The notes beneath the pieces are model-generated. The model was given only the letters and a program-made list of their open reading frames with translations, did no database searches and was not told where the DNA came from. This document shows, one piece after another, positions 7,002 to 11,840 of a stretch of 12,807 nt of DNA. Position numbers and translations under genes: made by a program. Location: contig JAHWHC010000061.1 in assembly GCA_019323555.1 (NCBI GenBank), forward strand, positions 1 to 12,807, read 5' to 3'. The DNA comes from Candidatus Woesearchaeota archaeon. Its GTDB lineage: Archaea; Nanobdellota; Nanobdellia; Woesearchaeales; ARS49. Within the stretch, counting starts at the first letter, position 1, and the number at the start of each line of letters is the position of its first letter.

Positions 7002-7011
7002 TTTTTATCCT

Positions 7012-7473
7012 CTAATAACTTTGTGTCCTTTTACAGCAGTATCCGCTCAGCGCATTCTCGTCTTTTATGCAATTGTTCAGTCCGTATATGCTCTGCGCCT
7101 GGTTCCAGGTTGCGTCTGAAGTGTATCCTGCAGGAACCTGTGCTATTTCAGGTGTAGCTAGTATTGCACATCTTCCTTTTTTTGCTCCATATGTGTTGCT
7201 AGGATCTCTTCTCCAAGCCCAGTCTTGCTGGTATGGCATTCTTGTCTGGTATCCTGGAAGTTCTGTTGGCATGTCTGCGCCATAAGTGGATCTGTAGTAT
7301 GGGAATGGGTTTACATTAGAGTAAGCTCCAGATTGTCCGCCAAATGCAGGGTACTCTGTGTGAGATATGAATCCTGCTCCTGTTTTTGCTGATTTGAACA
7401 GGAAAAACAATCCGACAAGTCCTAGGACAACTATTATTCCTAGTACCCAAAGGGATATTTTTCTTTCATCCAT
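7012..7473 (-). CDS. Operon member 2: single-helix protein with four-Cys domain, 153 aa
   Basis: The upstream TTG at 7482 is in frame, but the ATG at 7473 is the better start. It gives MDERKISLWVLGIIVVLGLVG, matching paralogues, with AGAGGTTG about 6 bases before it. The helix is followed by FKSAKTGAGF. The middle carries the shared YSNVNPFPYYR element and a Tyr/Pro-rich stretch. The terminal domain is C-x32-C-x10-CC with GYTSDAT, close to a family consensus. Sixteen bases separate it from the preceding stop. Function unknown. Confidence 0.86.
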   Translation of the reverse strand: MDERKISLWVLGIIVVLGLVGLFFLFKSAKTGAGFISHTEYPAFGGQSGAYSNVNPFPYYRSTYGADMPTELPGYQTRMPYQQDWAWRRDPSNTYGAKKGRCAILATPEIAQVPAGYTSDATWNQAQSIYGLNNCIKDENALSGYCCKRTQSY

Positions 7474-7489
7474 CTTTTTCAACCTCTTT

Positions 7490-8029
7490 TTATCTTACCT
7501 GTGCACCTGGTGGTGTGCAGCATAATGGAGTTCCTGTGCTGCCTGGTGTATTCAATCTTGGGCTCTGTACACAGTTGCTTTCAGATACAACTCCGTTTTT
7601 TAGCATGGTCCATGATGCTCCATATGTGTGTGTGATTGGAACCTCTCCTAGTCTTGCTAGTGCATTGCAGACATCTTTTTCAGCAACATCTGTTAGTTCA
7701 GGCTGGCTTTTTCTGTTCCAGTCTGGGTAATATATTCCTGCGCCTGCGTCAGTACCGTATTTGTCAGTAAATATGTCTTGTCCTTGCTCTACAGGGATTC
7801 CTGCTGGTATTCCTGGTGTTTGTAATACAGGGTTTCCTCCTTTTGGGGTTCCAGAAGCATATGGCCAGGGATTTTCTGCCACGTTAGAGTATGTTCCTGC
7901 TTGCGGGAACTGATAAGGTATTTGTGTAGCTGCTCCTGACATTGCAGTCTTGAATAAAAGCACTAGTCCAACAACTGCTATTACAGCAACTATTCCTAGA
8001 ATTATCAAGCTTAGCTCTTTTTTTTCCAT
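7490..8029 (-). CDS. Operon member 1 (first gene): single-helix protein with four-Cys domain, 179 aa
   Basis: This is the longest member. A GTG at 8038 is in frame, but it lies inside the GAGGTGA Shine-Dalgarno sequence, so the ATG at 8029 is taken; this yields MEKKELSLIILGIVAVIAVV. The helix at about 6-27 is followed by FKTAMSGAATQ. The middle of about 85 residues contains YSNVAENPWPYASG, Gly/Pro-rich sequence and an acidic stretch. The terminal domain is C-x31-C-x16-CC, with a Thr/Pro/Gly insertion before CC. The gene follows the operon promoter at 8127-8136 and a leader of about 75 bases that can form alternative hairpins over its ribosome binding site. Confidence 0.86.
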   Translation of the reverse strand: MEKKELSLIILGIVAVIAVVGLVLLFKTAMSGAATQIPYQFPQAGTYSNVAENPWPYASGTPKGGNPVLQTPGIPAGIPVEQGQDIFTDKYGTDAGAGIYYPDWNRKSQPELTDVAEKDVCNALARLGEVPITHTYGASWTMLKNGVVSESNCVQSPRLNTPGSTGTPLCCTPPGAQVR

Positions 8030-8038
8030 TAGTTTCAC

Positions 8039-8087
8039 CTCAATTTTTAATTGAGACCCGCAAACTCTGTTTTGTGCTGCCTCAATT
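8039..8087 (-). promoter_or_regulatory. Structured leader of the eleven-gene operon with competing hairpins
   Basis: In mRNA order the leader has AATTGAG (8087-8081), CTCAATT (8055-8049) and AATTGAGG (8045-8038). The last is part of the Shine-Dalgarno sequence. The middle segment is perfectly complementary to both outer ones. It can pair with the 3' copy (7 pairs, 3-base loop), hiding the ribosome binding site, or with the 5' copy, which encloses a small AAAC/GTTT stem and frees the site. This is the layout of a switchable leader; switching itself is inference. Confidence 0.45.
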
Positions 8088-8126
8088 TTAGGGTTTTATC
8101 TTAATTTTATTAAATTCTGCTTTTCT

Positions 8127-8136
8127 TATATATAAA
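8127..8136 (-). promoter_or_regulatory. TATA box of the eleven-gene operon
   Basis: Read on the minus strand the sequence is GAAAAGTTTATATATAAG, a strong archaeal TATA element with an A-rich upstream flank. A start about 26 bases downstream would fall near 8105, giving a leader of about 75 bases before the first ATG at 8029. Confidence 0.7.
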
Positions 8137-8210
8137 CTTTTCGTGTTTTTGCGGTAGTTTTATATAAGTGTATACTTATTTGTATAATGAAATAATAGCA
8201 AAAACAAGAC

Positions 8211-8215
8211 TTTAT
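8211..8215 (+). promoter_or_regulatory. Probable TATA box of tRNA-Arg
   Basis: CAAGACTTTATCG has its centre 34 bases before the tRNA start at 8247, the same distance as the clear TATA box of tRNA-Pro. It is a weaker match. A stronger TTTATATAAG at 8159-8168, with an ATAAGT-GTAT-ACTTAT inverted repeat at 8164-8179, lies further upstream and could drive a longer transcript. Confidence 0.45.
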
Positions 8216-8268
8216 CGTCTGTAAATGCTGTTTTTTCCTAAATTCAGGGCCTGTAGCATAACCTGGAT

Positions 8269-8299
8269 ACTTGCATCAAATTCATGATGCAGGCCAAAA
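8269..8299 (+). other. tRNA-Arg intron 1, D-loop (31 nt)
   Basis: This intron lies between tRNA positions 20a and 21. Its body is a 9-pair hairpin (8270-8278 with 8285-8293, one G-U) with a 6-base loop. The flanks give a relaxed bulge-helix-bulge: 5' bulge AT|A (8267-8269), central pairs TGG/CCA (8264-8266 with 8294-8296) plus one mismatch, and 3' bulge AA|A (8298-8300). A shift by one base (8270-8300) gives the same mature tRNA. Confidence 0.75.
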
Positions 8300-8316
8300 A
8301 GTGCGGCTGGCTTCGG

Positions 8317-8331
8317 CTCGAAAGAGAAGAT
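8317..8331 (+). other. tRNA-Arg intron 2, anticodon loop 37/38 (15 nt)
   Basis: The ends form a canonical bulge-helix-bulge. The outer anticodon stem is followed by central helix CTTC/GAAG (8311-8314 with 8326-8329), 5' bulge GG|C (8315-8317), 3' bulge AT|A (8330-8332) and an inner TC-GAAA-GA cap. The GAAA tetraloop closes one of the smallest workable introns. Confidence 0.85.
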
Positions 8332-8352
8332 ACCAGTTGATCAGGGTTCGAA

Positions 8353-8396
8353 TACTTGGCGGCGAAGTCAACAAGGATTTCACCGCTAGTCGAATT
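8353..8396 (+). other. tRNA-Arg intron 3, T-loop 59/60 (44 nt)
   Basis: A perfect bulge-helix-bulge is visible. The outer helix is the T-stem CAGGG/CCCTG, the central helix TTCG/CGAA (8347-8350 with 8391-8394), the 5' bulge AA|T (8351-8353) and the 3' bulge TT|T (8395-8397). The inner stem is ACT/AGT, then GGCGG/CCGCT (8358-8362 with 8383-8387, one G-U). Confidence 0.85.
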
Positions 8397-8427
8397 TCCC
8401 TGCAGGCCCACTTACTTATTATAAAAA

Positions 8428-8673
8428 ATGGAAATCAACAACGAAATCACATTAACAGTAATCAAATGGGTAATTATAGTATTCATAGCGGGAATCATAG
8501 GACAGTTTGGCAAGTCATTGACCCTGCACATTCTTGACTGGTGGAAGAAAAGAAAAGCAAAAACCGCTCCTGTAAACACAGCTAAGCATCAAGAAACACC
8601 TTCTAAGAAATTATCCAAGCTTGAGAAGAAAAGGCAAAAGGCAGAGATCAAGAGATTAAAGAAAGGCAAGTGA
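8428..8673 (+). CDS. Small single-helix membrane protein with basic tail, 81 aa
   Basis: The protein is not recognised. Residues about 8-27 (TLTVIKWVIIVFIAGIIGQF) form a membrane helix. An amphipathic stretch ending in DWWKKRKAK follows, then a Lys-rich tail of about 40 residues (KKLSKLEKKRQKAEIKRLKK) that may be a short coiled coil or bind nucleic acid (inference). The ATG is 17 bases after the end of tRNA-Arg. The nearby TATTATAAAA at 8416-8425 is too close to serve as its TATA box, so it may be transcribed together with the tRNA. Its stop overlaps the promoter region of tRNA-Pro. Confidence 0.7.
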   Translation: MEINNEITLTVIKWVIIVFIAGIIGQFGKSLTLHILDWWKKRKAKTAPVNTAKHQETPSKKLSKLEKKRQKAEIKRLKKGK

Positions 8674-8678
8674 AAAAC

Positions 8679-8686
8679 TTTATAAA
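8679..8686 (+). promoter_or_regulatory. TATA box of tRNA-Pro
   Basis: GAAAAACTTTATAAAC has the TATA centre 34 bases before the tRNA start at 8717. The element begins only 6 bases after the stop codon of the preceding gene. Confidence 0.7.
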
Positions 8687-8716
8687 CAGAACGCAATATC
8701 TTCCTCTTAACTCCAT

Positions 8717-8821
8717 GGGGATATGGGGTAGCTTGGACCATCCTTTCTGGTTTGGGCTTGCAAGAGTTCTGCTCTCGCAGAAAAAAACCAGATGACCCCG
8801 GTTCAAATCCGGGTATCCCCA
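8717..8821 (+). tRNA. tRNA-Pro (anticodon TGG) with one intron
   Basis: Exons 8717-8756 and 8787-8821 give a 75-base tRNA. It has acceptor GGGGATA/TATCCCC with discriminator A; the D-arm GGGTAGCTTGGACCATCC typical of archaeal tRNA-Pro; anticodon stem TCTGG/CCAGA with loop TTTGGG-A (TGG at 8753-8755, G37); and T-arm CCCGG-TTCAAAT-CCGGG. An anticodon GGG reading would need C at position 37, which is not a purine, so TGG is preferred. CCA is not encoded. The gene for prolyl-tRNA synthetase lies 1.1 kb downstream on the same strand. Confidence 0.92.
8757..8786 (+). other. tRNA-Pro intron at 37/38 (30 nt)
   Basis: This is the canonical intron position. The bulge-helix-bulge is relaxed: central helix TTT/AAA with a G-A mismatch (8751-8754 with 8781-8784), 5' bulge GG|C (8755-8757) and 3' bulge AA|A (8785-8787). 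The inner stem is 8758-8761 with 8777-8780, continuing after one mismatch to AGAG/CTCT with loop TTCTG. Confidence 0.8.
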
Positions 8822-8837
8822 TATTTTCTTATTTTTG
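8822..8837 (+). terminator. T-rich terminator after tRNA-Pro
   Basis: TATTTTCTTATTTTTG directly follows the discriminator base. No hairpin is needed for archaeal termination. Confidence 0.55.
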
Positions 8838-8844
8838 CCAAAAC

Positions 8845-8852
8845 TTTATAAA
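8845..8852 (+). promoter_or_regulatory. TATA box of the coiled-coil gene
   Basis: CCAAAACTTTATAAAAAC has its centre 32 bases before the GTG at 8881 and 38 before the ATG at 8887. A start near 8876 would leave a leader of only a few bases. Confidence 0.65.
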
Positions 8853-8880
8853 AACTCCGCATTAGCTATATGCTGTGTAA

Positions 8881-9912
8881 GTGGATATGTGGCCTATAAG
8901 TTATTTTCAGCGGAAGAGTGAAGAACGCAAACAAGCGCTCAAGAAAGAAATACTTTCAGAAATTCTTACGGAACTAGAAGAAAAGAAAAAAGAGCTAGTT
9001 TGCGCTGGCCAAAAAGAAATCACAGAGCTTTTTGATAGGAGGAAAAAAGGTCTTGAGACTAAGGTAAACACATTAAGTGATAAGGTTGACAGATACCAGT
9101 CAAAAAGCAAAAACGCAATTGAATCAGCAGATGCGATTAAGAAAGATTCCAAGAGACTTAAAGCTGCTGCAGAAGAGACTAAGCAAGAAGCGGCAAGTAT
9201 CGCTGACAGGATTAAGGAGATGACAGAGATTGTGGTGCGTGCAGAAGAAGCTGCAGCAAACATCAATGTCAGGCTCGAGGAATACATGGCAAAAGCAGTT
9301 GAGCAAGCCACTGCAACAGTTAAGTCTGAAATGCAAACAGCAGTGCAGGCTGCCAGGGAAGAACATGCATTTAACAAAGAAGAGCTGGGAGATCTTGTTC
9401 GAGAAACCCGCACACACTTAAGTAATACACTGCATACAGCATTAAGTTCGCAACTGGCTGAAGCAAAGAAACAACTTGAAGAGCTTAGGACACTATATTC
9501 TGGAAAGTTAGAGTCAATCACAGGTCAAGCACAGTCTGTTCTTGACCAAGTGCAGGATGATGCACTTTATCTTAAGAATACTTTTGATTACATACAGCAA
9601 AATTTTACGCTTGTCATATACGCCACAACTTTAATTGACTCGCAAAAACAATTATTAAGAGAGCTTTTTAGTGATAAATATAAAGGGGATCTTAATCAAT
9701 TAAGAAGTGATATCCGGCAAAAAAGCAGAGACACTCAAAGCAGAAACATTACGCTTAGTGAGATAGACCTTAAATATGCTGAAGGCGGCATCAAAGAAAT
9801 GATTGGTTTTGTTAAAAGACACCAATGCAATCTTCGTGCTTTGCTTGAGGCTGTTGACAGGATTGAAAATGTTTACAACGCAGCTTCTAGATCAAGCAGA
9901 AGAGGACAATAG
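8881..9912 (+). CDS. Coiled-coil protein of unknown function, 343 aa
   Basis: Family not recognised. The start may be GTG at 8881 (MDMWPISYF) or ATG at 8887, two residues shorter; neither has a Shine-Dalgarno sequence. Residues about 10-215 are almost entirely charged and Ala/Glu/Lys-rich with heptad-like spacing, predicted as long coiled coil, and the part around 95-165 is Ala-rich, like the signalling helices of chemoreceptors, though no receptor hairpin signature is present. Residues about 225-343 are less charged (DDALYLKNTFDYIQQNF, LLRELFSDKYKGDL, a single Cys in RHQCNLRALLEAVDRIENVY) and may fold as a helical domain. There is no signal peptide or membrane helix, so it is probably cytoplasmic. 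It stands alone under its own TATA box between tRNA-Pro and proS. Confidence 0.8.
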   Translation: MDMWPISYFQRKSEERKQALKKEILSEILTELEEKKKELVCAGQKEITELFDRRKKGLETKVNTLSDKVDRYQSKSKNAIESADAIKKDSKRLKAAAEETKQEAASIADRIKEMTEIVVRAEEAAANINVRLEEYMAKAVEQATATVKSEMQTAVQAAREEHAFNKEELGDLVRETRTHLSNTLHTALSSQLAEAKKQLEELRTLYSGKLESITGQAQSVLDQVQDDALYLKNTFDYIQQNFTLVIYATTLIDSQKQLLRELFSDKYKGDLNQLRSDIRQKSRDTQSRNITLSEIDLKYAEGGIKEMIGFVKRHQCNLRALLEAVDRIENVYNAASRSSRRGQ

Positions 9913-9917
9913 TAAAG

Positions 9918-9925
9918 TTTATAAA
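9918..9925 (+). promoter_or_regulatory. TATA box of proS
   Basis: AGTAAAGTTTATAAAC has its centre about 26.5 bases before the ATG at 9948, so the proS mRNA is probably leaderless; no Shine-Dalgarno sequence is present. The element begins 5 bases after the stop of the coiled-coil gene. Confidence 0.7.
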
Positions 9926-9947
9926 CAATTATTAAAACTGTTTTATC

Positions 9948-11399
9948 ATGGCCAAGCAAGAAGAAAAGAAAGACATTGGAATCACTGCAAAAAAAGACGA
10001 GAATGTCAGTGAGTGGTACCAGCAGGTCATCTTGAAGTCAGAGCTTGCGGATTACACAGATGTTTCTGGCTGTATTGTTTTTCGTCCTAGGTCTTATGCT
10101 ATCTGGGAGAAAGTAAAAGAATATTTTAACAAGGAACTGAAGAAAAGAGGAATAAAGAATGCTTACTTTCCTTTGTTCATTCCAGAGAAATTCTTGATGA
10201 AAGAGAAAGAGCATGTCGAGGGGTTTACTCCTGAAGTTGCCTGGGTGACTCACTCTGGAGACACAGAATTGTCAGAAAAACTTGCAGTAAGGCCAACTTC
10301 AGAGACAATAATGTATGATTCTTACTCTAAATGGATACGCTCTTACAGGGATCTTCCTCTGAGAATTAATCAGTGGGCGAATGTTGTGCGGTGGGAGTTC
10401 AATAATCCCATCCCTTTCTTGAGAACAAGGGAGTTCTTGTGGCAGGAAGGGCACACTGTTTTTGCAGAGCAAAAAGAGGCAGAGGCAGAGGTTCTGGATA
10501 TTCTCGAGCTCTACAGAAAATTATTCGAGGACCTGTATGCAGTTCCTATGATTAAGGGCATGAAGTCAAAGAAAGAGAAATTTGCAGGCGCAGTCTACAC
10601 AACAAGCATAGAGACATTTCTTCCGACTGGAAAGGCTATACAGGGCGCGACTTCTCATTTCTTGGGGCAGAATTTCTCAAAAGCATTCAATATCCAGTTC
10701 TTGGACAAGAAGGAGAATAACCAGTTCGGCTGGCAGAACTCCTGGGGAGTATCTACCAGAAGCATTGGTGTCATGATAATGTTCCACGGCGATGACAAAG
10801 GATTAGTCATCCCTCCAGCAGTCGCTCCAACTCACGCAGTTGTTGTTCCTATATATACAAAAGACAAGGAATCTGTCTTGAAAGAGGCAAAGAAAGTTGC
10901 AGACAGCATAAAAGGCCTTGACGTTATTCTCGACGACAGGGATGAATACACCCCTGGTTACAAATACAGTGACTGGGAGATGAAAGGGGTTCCAGTAAGA
11001 ATAGAGATAGGGCCTAAAGACATTGAGAAAAAACAAGTCGTGATGGTAAGAAGAGATAACGGAGAAAAAGCATTTGTTCCAATCAAAGATATAAATACAA
11101 AATTAAAGGCCATGCTTAAAGACATTCAAAAAAATCTTCTAGAGAAAGCAAAAAAATCCTTGAAAGCCTCTATAGTGGAGGTCAAGACCTGGGATGATTT
11201 CTTGAAGGCAATTAAAGACAAGAAAATGGTCAAGGCGCCTTGGTGCGAAGAAACTGAGTGTGAGGACTGGATAAAAGACAAGTCTGGAGGGGCAAAAAGC
11301 ATCAATATCCCTTTTGACCAGCCTAAAAAAATCTCAGGAAAATGCGCCCACTGCGGCAAGACTGCCAAGTGTTTTGCTCTTTTTGCAAAGAGCTATTGA
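9948..11399 (+). CDS. proS: Prolyl-tRNA synthetase, archaeal/eukaryotic type
   Basis: The enzyme charges tRNA-Pro with proline using ATP (class IIa synthetase, dimeric, cytoplasmic). Its 483 residues match the short archaeal/eukaryotic form, with no bacterial-type editing insertion. Visible elements are YFPLFIPE (73-80, motif 1 region), RPTSE (115-119, proline binding), RWE then PFLRTREFLWQEGHT (148-170, motif 2) and GVSTRSIGVMIM (267-278, motif 3). An anticodon-binding domain spans about 294-390. The C-terminal extension has Cys433, Cys438, Cys466 and Cys469 as probable zinc ligands and ends in the conserved terminal Tyr. It has its own TATA box and a leaderless ATG. A tRNA-Pro gene lies upstream on the same strand. 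Confidence 0.97.
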   Translation: MAKQEEKKDIGITAKKDENVSEWYQQVILKSELADYTDVSGCIVFRPRSYAIWEKVKEYFNKELKKRGIKNAYFPLFIPEKFLMKEKEHVEGFTPEVAWVTHSGDTELSEKLAVRPTSETIMYDSYSKWIRSYRDLPLRINQWANVVRWEFNNPIPFLRTREFLWQEGHTVFAEQKEAEAEVLDILELYRKLFEDLYAVPMIKGMKSKKEKFAGAVYTTSIETFLPTGKAIQGATSHFLGQNFSKAFNIQFLDKKENNQFGWQNSWGVSTRSIGVMIMFHGDDKGLVIPPAVAPTHAVVVPIYTKDKESVLKEAKKVADSIKGLDVILDDRDEYTPGYKYSDWEMKGVPVRIEIGPKDIEKKQVVMVRRDNGEKAFVPIKDINTKLKAMLKDIQKNLLEKAKKSLKASIVEVKTWDDFLKAIKDKKMVKAPWCEETECEDWIKDKSGGAKSINIPFDQPKKISGKCAHCGKTAKCFALFAKSY

Positions 11400-11408
11400 T
11401 TCGAAAAA

Positions 11409-11416
11409 TTTAAATA
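11409..11416 (+). promoter_or_regulatory. TATA box of the EF-Tu domain-2-like gene
   Basis: GAAAAATTTAAATAAAATC follows the proS stop by about 10 bases. A start about 26 bases on would lie near 11438, giving a leader of about 12 bases that keeps the GGGTGAT ribosome binding site. Confidence 0.6.
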
Positions 11417-11449
11417 AAATCGCATATTCTTGGGATGTGGGTGATTTAT

Positions 11450-11707
11450 ATGCCAGAAGAAAGAAAACCTATCGGAAAAATAACACACTTTTTCCCTAAG
11501 ATCAGTGTCGCTGTGCTCAAGGCAGATGAGTTGATACCAAAAGGTACTAAGATAAGCATTGAAGGCCATGACAAGAAAGTAGAGATGGTTCTTGAATCAA
11601 TGCAGATAGAGCACAAGGATGTCGAGGAGATCAAGCCTGGGGAAGAAGCAGGGATAAAGACTCCTGACGAAGTTAAAGAAGGTGATTTGGTCTATAAAGC
11701 AGAATAA
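11450..11707 (+). CDS. EF-Tu domain-2-like small protein (translation elongation factor-like), 85 aa
   Basis: The ATG at 11450 is preceded by GGGTGAT with 5-base spacing. The in-frame ATG at 11435 lies before this site and probably upstream of the transcription start, so it is rejected. The sequence IGKITHFFPKISVAVLKADE, then IPKGTKISIEG, then ESMQIEHKDVEEIKPGEEAGI and EGDLVYKAE is the beta-barrel fold of EF-Tu/IF2 domain 2 standing alone. Such single-domain proteins occur in many archaea and bacteria and are annotated as elongation factor-like; their role is not established. There is no GTPase domain. It ends at a T-rich terminator. Confidence 0.85.
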   Translation: MPEERKPIGKITHFFPKISVAVLKADELIPKGTKISIEGHDKKVEMVLESMQIEHKDVEEIKPGEEAGIKTPDEVKEGDLVYKAE

Positions 11708-11744
11708 CTTTTTGTTTTGATATTTCTTTTATCTTTTATTTTTG
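11708..11744 (+). terminator. T-rich terminator after the EF-like gene
   Basis: Successive runs CTTTTTG, TTTTGA, TTTCTTTTATC and TTTTATTTTTG directly follow the stop codon, an extended archaeal U-tract terminator. Confidence 0.6.
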
Positions 11745-11780
11745 CGGCAGCAGGTTAAACTCTTTACAAAAACCGATATA

Positions 11781-11790
11781 TTTATATATA
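11781..11790 (+). promoter_or_regulatory. TATA box of the terminal surface-protein gene
   Basis: CCGATATATTTATATATACT is a strong A/T element. A start near 11812 would leave a leader of about 29 bases before the TTG at 11841, or 5 bases before the TTG at 11817. Confidence 0.6.
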
Positions 11791-11840
11791 CTAATTATAA
11801 ATTTATTCTCAACGGGTTGGAAAAAAAGGGGATCGATAGA

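Larger units (their letters stand above)
8247..8410 (+). tRNA. tRNA-Arg (anticodon TCG) with three introns
   Basis: Removing three inserts leaves a complete 74-base tRNA. It has acceptor GGGCCTG/CAGGCCC with discriminator A (8410); D-stem GCAT/GTGC around a loop with GG; anticodon stem GCTGG/CCAGT with loop CTTCGG-A (TCG at 8313-8315, purine G37); and T-arm CAGGG-TTCGAA-T-CCCTG. Exons are 8247-8268, 8300-8316, 8332-8352 and 8397-8410. Introns lie after positions 20a, 37 and 59, and the last two have textbook bulge-helix-bulge ends. CCA is not encoded. It reads CGA, and possibly other CGN, codons. A search assuming only one anticodon-loop intron would miss it. Confidence 0.88.

Noticed and set aside
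3628..8029. The eleven small proteins as ordinary type IV pilins or archaellins
   Set aside because: The N-terminal hydrophobic helix is pilin-like, but none shows a prepilin peptidase site (basic residue, Gly or Ala, then Glu at +5 of the mature form), and no assembly ATPase or membrane platform gene is in the window. A distant relationship is not excluded.
8271..8537. Plus-strand frame of 88 codons
   Set aside because: It overlaps most of the tRNA-Arg gene and the first part of the gene at 8428; its composition is that of structured RNA, and no ribosome binding site is present.
8589..8822. Minus-strand frame beginning MGIPGFEPGSSG
   Set aside because: Its start is the reverse complement of the tRNA-Pro T-arm and acceptor; such peptides are a well-known artefact of translating antisense tRNA. 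The rest lies opposite the small membrane-protein gene.
8907..9521. Long minus-strand frame of 204 codons opposite the coiled-coil gene
   Set aside because: It is a Ser/Leu-rich antisense artefact of Glu/Lys/Ala-rich codons; it has no promoter or ribosome binding site and no family resemblance.
11435..11449. Upstream ATG for the EF-Tu domain-2-like protein (five extra residues)
   Set aside because: It would lie at or before the expected transcription start and would put the GGGTGAT ribosome binding site inside the coding region; the ATG at 11450 has proper spacing.
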